From the NCBI GenBank assembly GCA_910577355.1, contig CAJTMY010000002.1:62001-126000 (forward strand): DNA of 64,000 nucleotides. Direction: 5' to 3'. Below are positions 1 to 8,007 of this stretch, piece after piece. The position numbers were made by a program, and so were the translations under genes. Below the pieces are notes generated by a model that worked only from the letters and a program-made list of their open reading frames with translations, had not been told where the DNA came from and made no database searches. This DNA is from an uncultured Muribaculaceae bacterium (GTDB lineage: Bacteria; Bacteroidota; Bacteroidia; Bacteroidales; Muribaculaceae). Within the stretch, counting starts at the first letter, position 1; the number at the start of each line of letters is the position of its first letter.

Positions 1-1135
1 GATCGAACAGGTACATGCCCGCGGTATGGAATTCCACGCATGGATGAATCCCTACCGCATCAGCAACAGCGCGAGCGCCTTCGCCCAGAACGGTGCCGCA
101 AGCCATCCGGCCAAGAAGCACCCCGAGTGGACGATGAAGTATGACAATCTGCTAATGTACCGTCCGGCTTGTCCTGAGGTGAAGCAGCTGCTCGTAAATG
201 TGGTGGACGACCTCATCACCAAGTATGATGTCGACGGCATACACTTCGACGATTATTTCTATCCCTATCCCAAGAAGGGTGTGGAGATCGACGATGCCGA
301 CGATTACAAGACTTATGGTGCTGCCTATAAGACGGTAGGAGATTTCCGCCGTGCACAGGTCGACGATGTGATAGAGAAGATTCACAATCTGCTCGTGGCT
401 AAGAAGCCCGGATGCGTATTCTCGATATCGCCATTCGGCATATGGCGCAACAAGGCCAGTGATCCCGCATACGGCTCCGATTCAAACGGGCTTCAGAACT
501 ACGATGACCTATATGCCGATGTGCGCAAATGGTGCGAGGAAGGCTGGATCGACCTTGTAGTGCCTCAGCTCTACAATTCCACCACCAACATCGCCATGAA
601 TTTCACCAAGATGTGCAAGTGGTGGAACGACAACTCGTTCAAGGCCACTCTCGCCATAGGTCATGCGCTCTACCGCTTTGGTGTGGAGGCCGAAGGCGCG
701 CCTTATCAGGATCTCAACCAGCTCAACGAGCAGTTCCGCATATCGCGCGGCAATTCCAACACCCGCGGCAGCTTCCTGTTCAATGCCACATGCTTCAAGG
801 AGAACAAGATCAACATTCTGAGCCGTCTGGCTCAGGTGTATGCCGACAAGGCTCTTATACCTGTTATGGGCCCCGCTACCGAGCCTGAGCCCGGCGCAGT
901 GGGCGATATCACCGTCGACGGCCGCGCTTTGGTGTGGAAATCTCTCGGCGACAATATACGCTATGCCATCTATCGTGTGAAGCCGTCCTCGACCGACGGC
1001 GTGTACGAGGCCAAGCTCGTTGAGGTCACTTCGGACAACACATACACCGCCCTCCTCGACGGCTCGTATGCCGTAGCCGCCCTCAACCGCGATAATGTTC
1101 AAGGCGAACTTACACAACCGGTAAAAATACAGTAA
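1..1135 (+). CDS. GHL10 (DUF187) family glycoside hydrolase-like protein, 3' part
   Basis: The frame is open from the first bases of the window, so the 5' end is missing; an internal Met lies at position 26. The visible part begins in the barrel domain of the glycosyl-hydrolase-like 10 family, with the strand-end motif EFHAWMNPYR and later DGIHFDDYFYPYP, whose acidic residues are the usual active-site candidates in this family. After about residue 285 comes a short beta-rich C-terminal domain of fibronectin-III type. Proteins of this kind in Bacteroidales are exported and act on polysaccharides, but the substrate is unknown. It is transcribed towards the capsule operon, and a strong hairpin follows the stop codon. 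The family call is secure; the function is not. Confidence 0.88.
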   Translation, partial: IEQVHARGMEFHAWMNPYRISNSASAFAQNGAASHPAKKHPEWTMKYDNLLMYRPACPEVKQLLVNVVDDLITKYDVDGIHFDDYFYPYPKKGVEIDDADDYKTYGAAYKTVGDFRRAQVDDVIEKIHNLLVAKKPGCVFSISPFGIWRNKASDPAYGSDSNGLQNYDDLYADVRKWCEEGWIDLVVPQLYNSTTNIAMNFTKMCKWWNDNSFKATLAIGHALYRFGVEAEGAPYQDLNQLNEQFRISRGNSNTRGSFLFNATCFKENKINILSRLAQVYADKALIPVMGPATEPEPGAVGDITVDGRALVWKSLGDNIRYAIYRVKPSSTDGVYEAKLVEVTSDNTYTALLDGSYAVAALNRDNVQGELTQPVKIQ

Positions 1136-1163
1136 AAAGGTTTAGATTTAGGTTTGCAATAAT

Positions 1164-1194
1164 GGCGGCACCCCCGAAAAGGTGCCGCCGTTTT
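1164..1194 (+). terminator. Intrinsic terminator after the GHL10 gene
   Basis: A perfect 9-bp stem (GGCGGCACC / GGTGCCGCC) closes an 8-nt loop and is followed by GTTTT, 29 nt after the stop codon. This is a standard rho-independent terminator for the plus-strand gene. Confidence 0.8.
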
Positions 1195-1218
1195 GCATCT
1201 TTAAATATCATAACACGC

Positions 1219-1259
1219 TCCAATTCTTTCCAATGTTGCAAATATTGGAAAGAATTGGA
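1219..1259. repeat. 16-bp perfect inverted repeat between convergent transcription units
   Basis: The arms at 1219-1234 (TCCAATTCTTTCCAAT) and 1244-1259 are exact reverse complements separated by 9 nt. It lies between the GHL10 terminator and the 3' end of the capsule operon. It has no T-run of the terminator type on either strand, so it may be an extra hairpin, an operator or a recombination site. Confidence 0.6.
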
Positions 1260-1274
1260 CGGTTTTATCGTAAG

Positions 1275-1316
1275 ACACCGCGCCCCGGAAGCTTGCGGGC
1301 TTGCGGGGCGCGGTGT
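1275..1316 (-). terminator. GC-rich hairpin at the end of the capsule operon
   Basis: A 12-bp perfect stem (ACACCGCGCCCC / GGGGCGCGGTGT) sits 19 nt past the stop of the last capsule gene. On the minus strand it is not followed by a clear T-tract, so it is a probable but atypical terminator or 3'-end stabiliser. Confidence 0.5.
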
Positions 1317-1334
1317 AGTGTATGGAGCGGATGC

Positions 1335-2648
1335 TCAGTCGCGGCGGAAGATGTCGCGGGTATAGACCTTGTCGGCCACGTCGTCGAGGCAGGCGTCGTA
1401 GCGGTTGGCGACGATAGCACGCGACATTTCCTTGAAGCGGGCGAGGTCGTTGACCACGAGGCTGCCGAAGAATGTGCTGCCGTCTTCGAGTGTTGGCTCG
1501 TAGATTATAACCTGCGCGCCTTTGGCCTTGATGCGTTTCATCACGCCCTGTATGGACGACTGACGGAAGTTGTCGCTGTTTGATTTCATCGTGAGCCGGT
1601 AGACGCCTACGACACAGGGGGCTTCGGCTGCGGGGTTGTAGCGGCTGTTGGAGGTGTAGTAGCCGGCCATAGCGAGAATCTGGTCGGCGATGAAGTCCTT
1701 GCGGGTGCGGTTGCTCTCGACGATGGCCGTCATCATGTTCTGGGGCACCTCGGCGTAGTTGGCGAGCAGTTGCTTGGTGTCTTTGGGCAGGCAGTAGCCT
1801 CCGTAGCCGAATGAGGGGTTGTTGTAGTGGGTGCCGATGCGGGGGTCGAGGCCGACGCCTTCGATTATGGCCTGAGAGTCGAGACCCTTGACCTCGGCAT
1901 AAGTGTCGAGCTCGTTGAAGTAGCTCACACGCAGAGCCAGATAGGTGTTGGCGAAGAGTTTGACGGCCTCGGCTTCTTTCATGCCCATGTAGAGGGTGGG
2001 TATGTCGGGCTTGAGGGCTCCTTGCTGCAGCAGGGCGGCGAATGTGCGGGCGGCGCGGTCGAGGTTGTCTATGTCGGCTACGGCGCGGATGGCGGCGTTT
2101 TCCTCGGCGAAGCGGGGCTGATCGATGATCTTGGGGATACCGGCGATGATGCGCGAGGGATAGAGATTGTCGTACAAAGCCTTGCTCTCGCGCAGGAATT
2201 CCGGGAAGAAGAGCAGGTTGAAGCGGCCCGCGCCCGCGGCGGCGTATTTCACATACAGACTGCGGCAGTAGCCCACGGGGATGGTGGACTTGATGACCAT
2301 GACGGCTTCGGGGTTGACGCTGAGCACCAGATCTATGACGTCCTCGATGCAGTGGGTGTCGAAGAAGTTTTTGACGGGATCGTAGTTGGTGGGCGCGGCT
2401 ATCACCACGAAGTCGGCGTCGCGGTATGCTGCGGCACCGTCGAGCGTGGCGGTGAGGTCGAGTTCTTTCTCGGCGAGGTATTTCTCGATATATTCGTCCT
2501 GTATGGGCGATATGCGGCGATTGATCTTGTCGACTTTCTCGGGGATGACGTCGACGGCGGTCACCCGGTTGTGCTGTGCGAGCAGGGTGGCTATGCTGAG
2601 ACCTACGTAGCCTGTGCCGGCCACGGCTATGTTGTATCTTTCTTTCAT
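1335..2648 (-). CDS. ugd: UDP-glucose 6-dehydrogenase
   Basis: This oxidises UDP-glucose to UDP-glucuronate with two NAD+, in the cytoplasm. The Rossmann motif GTGYVGLS lies at residues 11-18, and the family active-site segment GYGGYCLPKDT has its catalytic Cys near residue 286. At 437 residues it is a normal bacterial UGD. The ATG at 2646 is chosen because the Rossmann fold starts directly after it; the open frame runs further upstream but without homology. It begins 2 nt after the epimerase stop and is the last gene of the capsule operon. Its product feeds the neighbouring UDP-glucuronate 4-epimerase, so together they make UDP-galacturonate. Confidence 0.93.
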   Translation of the reverse strand: MKERYNIAVAGTGYVGLSIATLLAQHNRVTAVDVIPEKVDKINRRISPIQDEYIEKYLAEKELDLTATLDGAAAYRDADFVVIAAPTNYDPVKNFFDTHCIEDVIDLVLSVNPEAVMVIKSTIPVGYCRSLYVKYAAAGAGRFNLLFFPEFLRESKALYDNLYPSRIIAGIPKIIDQPRFAEENAAIRAVADIDNLDRAARTFAALLQQGALKPDIPTLYMGMKEAEAVKLFANTYLALRVSYFNELDTYAEVKGLDSQAIIEGVGLDPRIGTHYNNPSFGYGGYCLPKDTKQLLANYAEVPQNMMTAIVESNRTRKDFIADQILAMAGYYTSNSRYNPAAEAPCVVGVYRLTMKSNSDNFRQSSIQGVMKRIKAKGAQVIIYEPTLEDGSTFFGSLVVNDLARFKEMSRAIVANRYDACLDDVADKVYTRDIFRRD

Positions 2649-2650
2649 AT

Positions 2651-3703
2651 TCAAAGGTTGTAATAATTCTTGAACCATGCCACGGTGCGGTCGATGCCTT
2701 GCTGCAGGGGGGTGGCGGGGGTGAAGCCGGTGGCCGCGCCGAGGGCGGAGGAGTCGGCGTAGGTCTGGTATACGTCGCCTGGCTGCATGGGCAGGAAGTC
2801 TTTGCGGGCTTCGCGTCCTATGGCGTTCTCGATGCACCTGATATAATCCATAAGCTTGGTGGGCTGCTGGTTGCCGATGTTGTATACGCGGTATGGCGCG
2901 GGCGATGTGGCAGGGTCGGGGTGTGTCTCGTCCCAATCGGGATTGCCTTGCGGTATGACGTCGACGATGCGTACCACACCTTCCACGATGTCGTCGATAT
3001 AGGTGAAGTCGCGCAGCATGTCGCCGTTGTTGAAGACCTTGATGGGGCGGTCGTGCAGGATGGCGTCGATGAAGAGGAAGGGCGACATGTCGGGGCGTCC
3101 CCACGGGCCGTAGACGGTGAAGAAGCGTAGGCCGGTGGTGGGCAGATTGTATAGCTTTGAATAGGCGTGTGCCATGAGCTCGTTGCTCTTCTTGGTGGCG
3201 GCGTAGAGGCTCACGGGGTGGGCGATGCCGTCGTGCTCGGAGAACGGCACCTTGCCGTTGAGTCCGTATACGCTCGACGATGACGCGTATACAAGGTGCT
3301 TCACGCTGTTGTGACGGCAGCCTTCGAGCACGTTGATGAAGCCGTCGACGTTGCTTTCGATGTATGCCTGCGGGTTGGTGATGGAGTATCGTACGCCGGC
3401 CTGGGCGCCGAGGTTCACCACGGTGTCGAAGGCGCCGTTGGCGAAGAGCATCCGCATGGCTTGTGTATCCTCGAGGTTCATGCGTATGAAGCTGAAACGG
3501 CTGTCGGTGGTGCTTTGCACGGCTTTGTACCAGTCGACGTCGTCGCGGGCGATGCCAAGGGCGGCGAGGCGTCCGTTTTTGAGGGCGGGGTCGTAGTAGT
3601 CGTTGATGTTGTCGAGCCCGACGACGGTGTCACCGCGGTCGATGAGCCGGCGGCATACGGCGCTGCCGATGAATCCGGCTGCGCCGGTAACCAGGATTTT
3701 CAT
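2651..3703 (-). CDS. UDP-glucuronate 4-epimerase (CapI/LspL type)
   Basis: An extended short-chain dehydrogenase/reductase of 350 residues. GAAGFIG near residue 8 is the NAD-binding motif, and YAATK is the catalytic YxxxK. The N-terminal stretch DNINDYYDPALKNGRL is typical of the CapI/LspL group that interconverts UDP-GlcA and UDP-GalA. Placement directly upstream of ugd supports this substrate. It is part of the capsule operon, 32 nt after the nucleotidyltransferase. The SDR family is certain; the substrate is inferred from motif and context. Confidence 0.9.
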   Translation of the reverse strand: MKILVTGAAGFIGSAVCRRLIDRGDTVVGLDNINDYYDPALKNGRLAALGIARDDVDWYKAVQSTTDSRFSFIRMNLEDTQAMRMLFANGAFDTVVNLGAQAGVRYSITNPQAYIESNVDGFINVLEGCRHNSVKHLVYASSSSVYGLNGKVPFSEHDGIAHPVSLYAATKKSNELMAHAYSKLYNLPTTGLRFFTVYGPWGRPDMSPFLFIDAILHDRPIKVFNNGDMLRDFTYIDDIVEGVVRIVDVIPQGNPDWDETHPDPATSPAPYRVYNIGNQQPTKLMDYIRCIENAIGREARKDFLPMQPGDVYQTYADSSALGAATGFTPATPLQQGIDRTVAWFKNYYNL

Positions 3704-3735
3704 ATAAGGTAAGGTTTTTATAGGGGCTGATTGGG

Positions 3736-4473
3736 CTAATTGGTCTTATAGATTTCCACGGCTTCGCGGTAGGAGTCGGGTGATCCGATGTCGAAGCGAC
3801 GGCCGGGCATCTCCCATGCATGGAGCGTTGTGGTGGCGGCCATGTATCGGGCAAGGTTGCCGGGGGCGTCGGTGCCGCAGCCGTGGTCGAGGCATGCGCG
3901 TATTTCGGGCAGGTCGGCGCGCGAGTAGATATAGAACGGAGGAACGGCCCAGTTGGATACGGGGCGTTCGGGCTTCTCCTGCATCTCGAGCACGCGCTCG
4001 TCGCTGTCGATGGCTATGACGCCTGTGCGCTGCAGGCGGCGCAGCTCGGACTCGTGGTGGCGCATTATCACCGATGTGCCCTTGGCATGGAAGAAGTCGA
4101 CGAAGCCCGAGAAGGAGAAGTCGAGGATGTTGTCGGCGGCTACCACCATTATGTCGTCGTCCACCTCGCAGGTGTCGATGGCCAGCAGCAGGTCGCGCAC
4201 GGCGCCGAGGCGGTGATCGTTGTCGACGGTGCCGTCGTCGACGATGGTTATGGGCTTGATGTATGGCACGTTTGCCGCCCAGTCGCGGAATATGTCGGCA
4301 AATTTGTGGTTTGTGACGACGATGTGGCCGTCGATGGCCGGGATGCTGTCGATGTCGGCTATCATGCGGTCGAGGATGGTGCTGTCGCCTATCTCGAGCA
4401 GTGGCTTGGGAAAGTTCTCGGTGAGCGGATAGAGACGTGTGGCGTATCCGGCTGCTATGACAATGTTTTTCAT
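3736..4473 (-). CDS. Sugar-1-phosphate nucleotidyltransferase
   Basis: A 245-residue NTP_transferase-fold enzyme. Its first 25 residues carry the nucleotide-binding signature (AAGYATRLYPLTENFPKPLL), a variant of GxGTRLxPLTxxxPKPL, and VAADNILDFS supplies the metal-binding Asp. It would couple a sugar 1-phosphate to a nucleoside triphosphate. The ATG at 4471 overlaps the stop of the upstream kinase by 4 nt, so the two are translationally coupled. That kinase is galacturonokinase-like, so galacturonate-1-phosphate is the likeliest substrate and UDP-GalA the likeliest product. This is inference from context; glucose-1-phosphate is the conservative alternative. Confidence 0.85.
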   Translation of the reverse strand: MKNIVIAAGYATRLYPLTENFPKPLLEIGDSTILDRMIADIDSIPAIDGHIVVTNHKFADIFRDWAANVPYIKPITIVDDGTVDNDHRLGAVRDLLLAIDTCEVDDDIMVVAADNILDFSFSGFVDFFHAKGTSVIMRHHESELRRLQRTGVIAIDSDERVLEMQEKPERPVSNWAVPPFYIYSRADLPEIRACLDHGCGTDAPGNLARYMAATTTLHAWEMPGRRFDIGSPDSYREAVEIYKTN

Positions 4474-5681
4474 ACGAAATCGACCCCTGAGGCGGGGTTG
4501 CAGAAGAATATTTCGAAGGAGTCGCGATACTGCGGGTATTCGGCGAGATAGCGACGTGTTACTGTTTCGCGTATGTTGTCGAGTTTCGCCGGGTCGACAA
4601 GTGCGATGCAGGCGCCTTTGAAGCCGGCTCCGCTGAACCGGCCGCCGTAGATGCCGTCGGTGTCGCGCATTATGCGGTAGAGGGCGATGAGCTCGGGCGA
4701 GCCGCACTCGTAGTTGTTCATCGAACTTTCGCAGCTCTCGAACACGAGCCGGCCGAAGGCCTCGATGTCGCCTTCCTCCCAGGCGCGCACGCCGCGGGTT
4801 ACACGGTCGCACTCGGTGTAGAAGTGGCGGGCGCGGCGGGCGAAGCGGGGTGGCATGCGGTCGGCATATTTGTCGTAGAGGGCGGGGGGAACGTCGCGCA
4901 GGCGCGTGTCGGCGAGCTCGCGCAGGTGCTCGCCCTCGTAGGCCTGCATTATCCATGCGGCTGTCTTGCACTCCGACACGCGCAGGTTGTAGTCGGTGCC
5001 GGTGAGCTTGCGCGTCACGCCCGAGAAGAACACGCCGAGCTTGAATGGCAGCGGGCGCGGGTTCATGCCGCCGAAGGCTATGAGACGGTGCTCGCCTGTC
5101 TCGGTGTCGAGCCACAGCAGCTTGTCGGCCTCGCATAGCACCACGCATGCCTGGTCGAGAATGCCGTTGTTGAGCCCTACGTATTGCCGCTCGGCCACTG
5201 ATGCATAGTGTATTATCTGTCGGCGCGACAGGCCGAGGCCGTTGGCACGGTCGACAGCCATCACGAAGCCGCACAGCAACGCGGCCGACGACGACAGACC
5301 GCCTATGGGCATGGAGCCCTTGACGATGCCGCGCACACCGCGCTCGAGGCGGAAGTCCTGCTGCAAGGCCCATACGGCTCCGCGCAGATAGTCGCCCCAG
5401 TTGTGCTGGCGCTCGTCGACGGGGCGCTGCACGTTGAATGTCATCAGCCCCTCGAACGAGAGCGATGCCATCTCCACCTTGCCGTTGTCTGTGGGCGAGA
5501 ACAGGAAACTTATACCCGAGTCGAAAGCGAAGCCCGATACGAGACCGTGCTGATGGTCGACGTGCGCCCCGAGCGGGCAGATGCGGTAGGGCGCGAAGAG
5601 GCGCCACACCGAGTCGCCTTCGTCGAAGAAGGTGCGGTAGGCGGCCTCAAGCTCGGCCTGCGGAAAGGTTGGATTGGTCAT
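4470..5681 (-). CDS. GHMP-family sugar kinase, galacturonokinase-like
   Basis: A 403-residue member of the galactokinase branch of the GHMP kinases. PYRICPLGAHVDH at residues 31-43 replaces the usual galactokinase PGRxNLIGEHxDY; GGLSSSAA near residue 127 is the ATP-binding motif 2, and SGAGFKGAC near the C-terminus is motif 3. From memory, the first motif and the stretches GLNNGILDQ, YNLRVSEC and YECGSPELI strongly resemble plant galacturonokinase (EC 2.7.1.44), which phosphorylates D-galacturonate at C1. It is coupled to a nucleotidyltransferase by a 4-nt overlap and clustered with UDP-GlcA 4-epimerase, which suits a GalA salvage route. GHMP family certain; substrate probable. Confidence 0.85.
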   Translation of the reverse strand: MTNPTFPQAELEAAYRTFFDEGDSVWRLFAPYRICPLGAHVDHQHGLVSGFAFDSGISFLFSPTDNGKVEMASLSFEGLMTFNVQRPVDERQHNWGDYLRGAVWALQQDFRLERGVRGIVKGSMPIGGLSSSAALLCGFVMAVDRANGLGLSRRQIIHYASVAERQYVGLNNGILDQACVVLCEADKLLWLDTETGEHRLIAFGGMNPRPLPFKLGVFFSGVTRKLTGTDYNLRVSECKTAAWIMQAYEGEHLRELADTRLRDVPPALYDKYADRMPPRFARRARHFYTECDRVTRGVRAWEEGDIEAFGRLVFESCESSMNNYECGSPELIALYRIMRDTDGIYGGRFSGAGFKGACIALVDPAKLDNIRETVTRRYLAEYPQYRDSFEIFFCNPASGVDFV

Positions 5682-6182
5682 TTATATTGTATTGTTGATG
5701 TATCCCTCGGTGGCATTCTCGCGGGGCTTGATGATGCAGGGATTGCCGAAAACCACCGAATGCGACGGGATGTCGCAGTTGACATATGTGTTGGGGGCTA
5801 TGAGGACATCGTCGCCGACGGTGATTTTGCCTACGATCGTGGAGTTCACACCCATCCATACTTTGTCGCCGATCACGGGCACACCCTTGCGGCGTCCGCG
5901 GTTCTCCTGACCTATGGTGACCCCCTTGTGGATATTGCAGTTGCGGCCTATGGTCACGGCAGGATTGATGGTGATGCAGTAAGGGTGGCCGATGTACAGC
6001 CCCGCGCCGATGCGGCTCGACGTCGAGATCTCGCACTTATAGGCGAAGCGCGTGATGCGCAGCATCAATTTATAAACATATTTTAACAAACGGGGGGGGG
6101 TAGACGCGGTGATTTTCCTATACCAGTACTGGTATGCCGGCAGCGCCCCCCGGCGCGCCTTGTCCGATTGCCAGTGGTTCAT
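5682..6182 (-). CDS. Serine acetyltransferase-like hexapeptide O-acetyltransferase
   Basis: A 166-residue left-handed beta-helix protein. The helical N-terminus is followed by hexapeptide repeats from about residue 60, with GAGLYIGHPYCITIN and GRNCNIHKGVTIG resembling the CysE-type active site (catalytic His and acetyl-CoA binding). In capsule clusters such short CysE relatives acetylate sugars rather than serine. The stop abuts the start of the kinase. A C9 run in the coding strand (G9 on plus, 6092-6100) lies at codons about 27-30. Gain or loss of one C would truncate the protein, so it may be phase-variable; in this sequence the frame is intact. Confidence 0.82.
   Translation of the reverse strand: MNHWQSDKARRGALPAYQYWYRKITASTPPRLLKYVYKLMLRITRFAYKCEISTSSRIGAGLYIGHPYCITINPAVTIGRNCNIHKGVTIGQENRGRRKGVPVIGDKVWMGVNSTIVGKITVGDDVLIAPNTYVNCDIPSHSVVFGNPCIIKPRENATEGYINNTI
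6092..6100. repeat. C9 homopolymer in the coding strand of the acetyltransferase
   Basis: Nine consecutive G on plus (nine C on the coding strand) lie within the first 31 codons of the capsule acetyltransferase gene. Tracts of this length are prone to slipped-strand mispairing and would switch the gene off by frameshift. Confidence 0.8.
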
Positions 6183-6190
6183 ATGGGATG

Positions 6191-7186
6191 TTATTCGCTT
6201 ACAAATTGGATATCGTCGGTGCGGGGATGGACGAATTCAAATTCGAGGGTGCGGGCGAGGCCGTCGTCGAGGGTGAACGGAGCCTTGAAGCCGCAACTGT
6301 GTACCTTGGTGGCGTCGAATTCGGTGGTGGCGCAGAATTTCTTGACGCGTACAGATGATACGGTGAGTTTCTTGCGGGTAATTGCCGCAAGGGCATCGAA
6401 GCAGTAGCCGCCCGCCATGCCGAGCCAGTAGGGGAAGTGTGTGGCGGGGATGTGCTTGCCGAGCACTTTGCTGACGTGCGCCACGAGCTGATTCATGTTG
6501 TTGTCGGGCTTGTCGATGTAGTTGAACACGTTGTAGCCGTCGGTGACGTTGTCGATCATGTATTTGACGAAGGCCACGATGTTGCCCACGTAGGCCATCG
6601 ACTTCTTGTTCTCGCCTTTGCCCACCATCAGGAATTTGCCGGACGATATCTGCCGGAGCAGGTTGTAGACGTTGCCTCGGTTGCGCTCGCCAAATATCAC
6701 GGTGGGGCGGATGATGTCGATGTTCCAGTCAGGATGCGATTCGTGCCACCGCTGCAACACCTGCTCGGCCTGCCACTTCGACTTGCCGTAGTGGTTGAAG
6801 GGGTCGGCCGGATGGTTCTCATCGGGATTCTTCTTGTTGAGACCGTATACAGCAACCGACGAGAAGAATATTATGCGGTGGATGCCGTTACGCTCCATGG
6901 CGCGGAGGGTCACCTCCATGCCGCCTACGTTTGTGTCGTAGTAGAGCGACACGGGCGATACATCGTCGCGGTGCTGTGCGGCGAGGAGCACCACCACGTC
7001 GGCGCCGCGCAACTCACGATCCATCTGCTCCTGATCGCGCACATCGCCTATTACGGTGATGTCGTTGAAAAAATGGCTTGGCAACAGGTCGATATTGCGT
7101 AGTTCGTAGTGCCCGGGCTCCTGTCGGAGCAGGTCAATAAGCCGCGTGCCCACAAACCCGCTGCCGCCTATCATTGCTATTTTCAT
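6191..7186 (-). CDS. NAD-dependent epimerase/dehydratase (SDR)
   Basis: A 331-residue extended SDR. The motif GGSGFVG at residues 8-14 binds NAD(P), SSVAVYG precedes the active site, and YGKSK is the YxxxK catalytic pair. Residues after 200 form a variable substrate domain, including MAYVGNIVAF, a conserved strand in sugar-nucleotide epimerases. It probably acts on a nucleotide sugar or lipid-linked sugar in the capsule pathway; the exact substrate cannot be read. It overlaps the upstream GT2 gene by 4 nt and ends 8 nt before the acetyltransferase start. Confidence 0.85.
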   Translation of the reverse strand: MKIAMIGGSGFVGTRLIDLLRQEPGHYELRNIDLLPSHFFNDITVIGDVRDQEQMDRELRGADVVVLLAAQHRDDVSPVSLYYDTNVGGMEVTLRAMERNGIHRIIFFSSVAVYGLNKKNPDENHPADPFNHYGKSKWQAEQVLQRWHESHPDWNIDIIRPTVIFGERNRGNVYNLLRQISSGKFLMVGKGENKKSMAYVGNIVAFVKYMIDNVTDGYNVFNYIDKPDNNMNQLVAHVSKVLGKHIPATHFPYWLGMAGGYCFDALAAITRKKLTVSSVRVKKFCATTEFDATKVHSCGFKAPFTLDDGLARTLEFEFVHPRTDDIQFVSE

Positions 7187-7977
7187 TTCTGTTGTTTACG
7201 CTTTTTATAATCTTGTTTCTGTTTGATCTTTTTGTAGAAATAATATGGCAGGAAGTAGCAATAAAGAATTGCTGCCGATTTCAAGCCGTTGTTGCCGAGC
7301 ACATCATGGTATACCGCATAATTATACCGCAGCATCTCGATTTTATTGGACGATATAGAACCCGACCTTACGCGATATAGCGCCAAAGGCTCTTGAAGTC
7401 CGTAAGCCTTGCCCGTCTTGCGTATGATGTCTATCCACAGACACCAGTCCTGCCGTTTTCGTATCGACGGCATGAAGTGCTTGCCTATTTTCTCCGCATC
7501 GTAGATTGCGGTGAGGCATCCGATACCGTTATCACGCAATATTTTGTTGAAGTTCAGGCTACGCAGACATTGCACGTAACCATTAATAGTACCGGATTCG
7601 TCGCAGGTATCATAAGAGGTGTATGTAAGTCCATAACCGTTATCGACCATGAATTTAAGCTGACGTTCCAGTTTCTCGGGTTTCCAACGGTCATCACTGT
7701 CGCAGAAAGCAATAAAACGGCCTTTTGCCTTGCGTATAGAATTATTGCGTGCAATACCTGCACCGGAATTCTTGTCAAGACACAACAGCCTGATACGCGA
7801 ATCTTTTTCGGCATACCGCATTATCACCTCACGAGACGTATCGGTAGAACAATCGTCGGTGATAAGCAGCTCCCAGTTAGTATAAGTCTGTGACTGAATC
7901 GACTCTATCGTCTCTCCGATAAAGTCACTGCAATTATATGATGCCGTGATAATCGACACCAATCCATAATCGGTCAT
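7183..7977 (-). CDS. Glycosyltransferase family 2
   Basis: A 264-residue GT-A fold enzyme. The N-terminal VSIITASYN is the nucleotide-binding strand, LLITDDCSTD the first acidic motif, and AFCDSDD the DxD metal site near residue 95. It is cytoplasmic, with no predicted membrane segment, and adds one sugar to the lipid-linked repeat unit; donor and acceptor are unknown. It starts 30 nt after the TupA-like gene and is translationally coupled to the following SDR by a 4-nt overlap. Confidence 0.9.
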   Translation of the reverse strand: MTDYGLVSIITASYNCSDFIGETIESIQSQTYTNWELLITDDCSTDTSREVIMRYAEKDSRIRLLCLDKNSGAGIARNNSIRKAKGRFIAFCDSDDRWKPEKLERQLKFMVDNGYGLTYTSYDTCDESGTINGYVQCLRSLNFNKILRDNGIGCLTAIYDAEKIGKHFMPSIRKRQDWCLWIDIIRKTGKAYGLQEPLALYRVRSGSISSNKIEMLRYNYAVYHDVLGNNGLKSAAILYCYFLPYYFYKKIKQKQDYKKRKQQK

Positions 7978-8007
7978 AAGATGTATATAATGTTATATAG
8001 GCTCGGA

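Noticed and set aside
4474..5607. In-frame extension of the nucleotidyltransferase ORF upstream of its ATG
   Set aside because: The extension is Arg/Pro-rich shadow sequence of the kinase gene; homology starts at the ATG at 4471-4473.
6120..6135. 16-bp perfect palindrome ATACCAGTACTGGTAT
   Set aside because: It lies within the coding sequence of the acetyltransferase N-terminus (PAYQYWYR) and is most simply explained by codon choice; no regulatory context.
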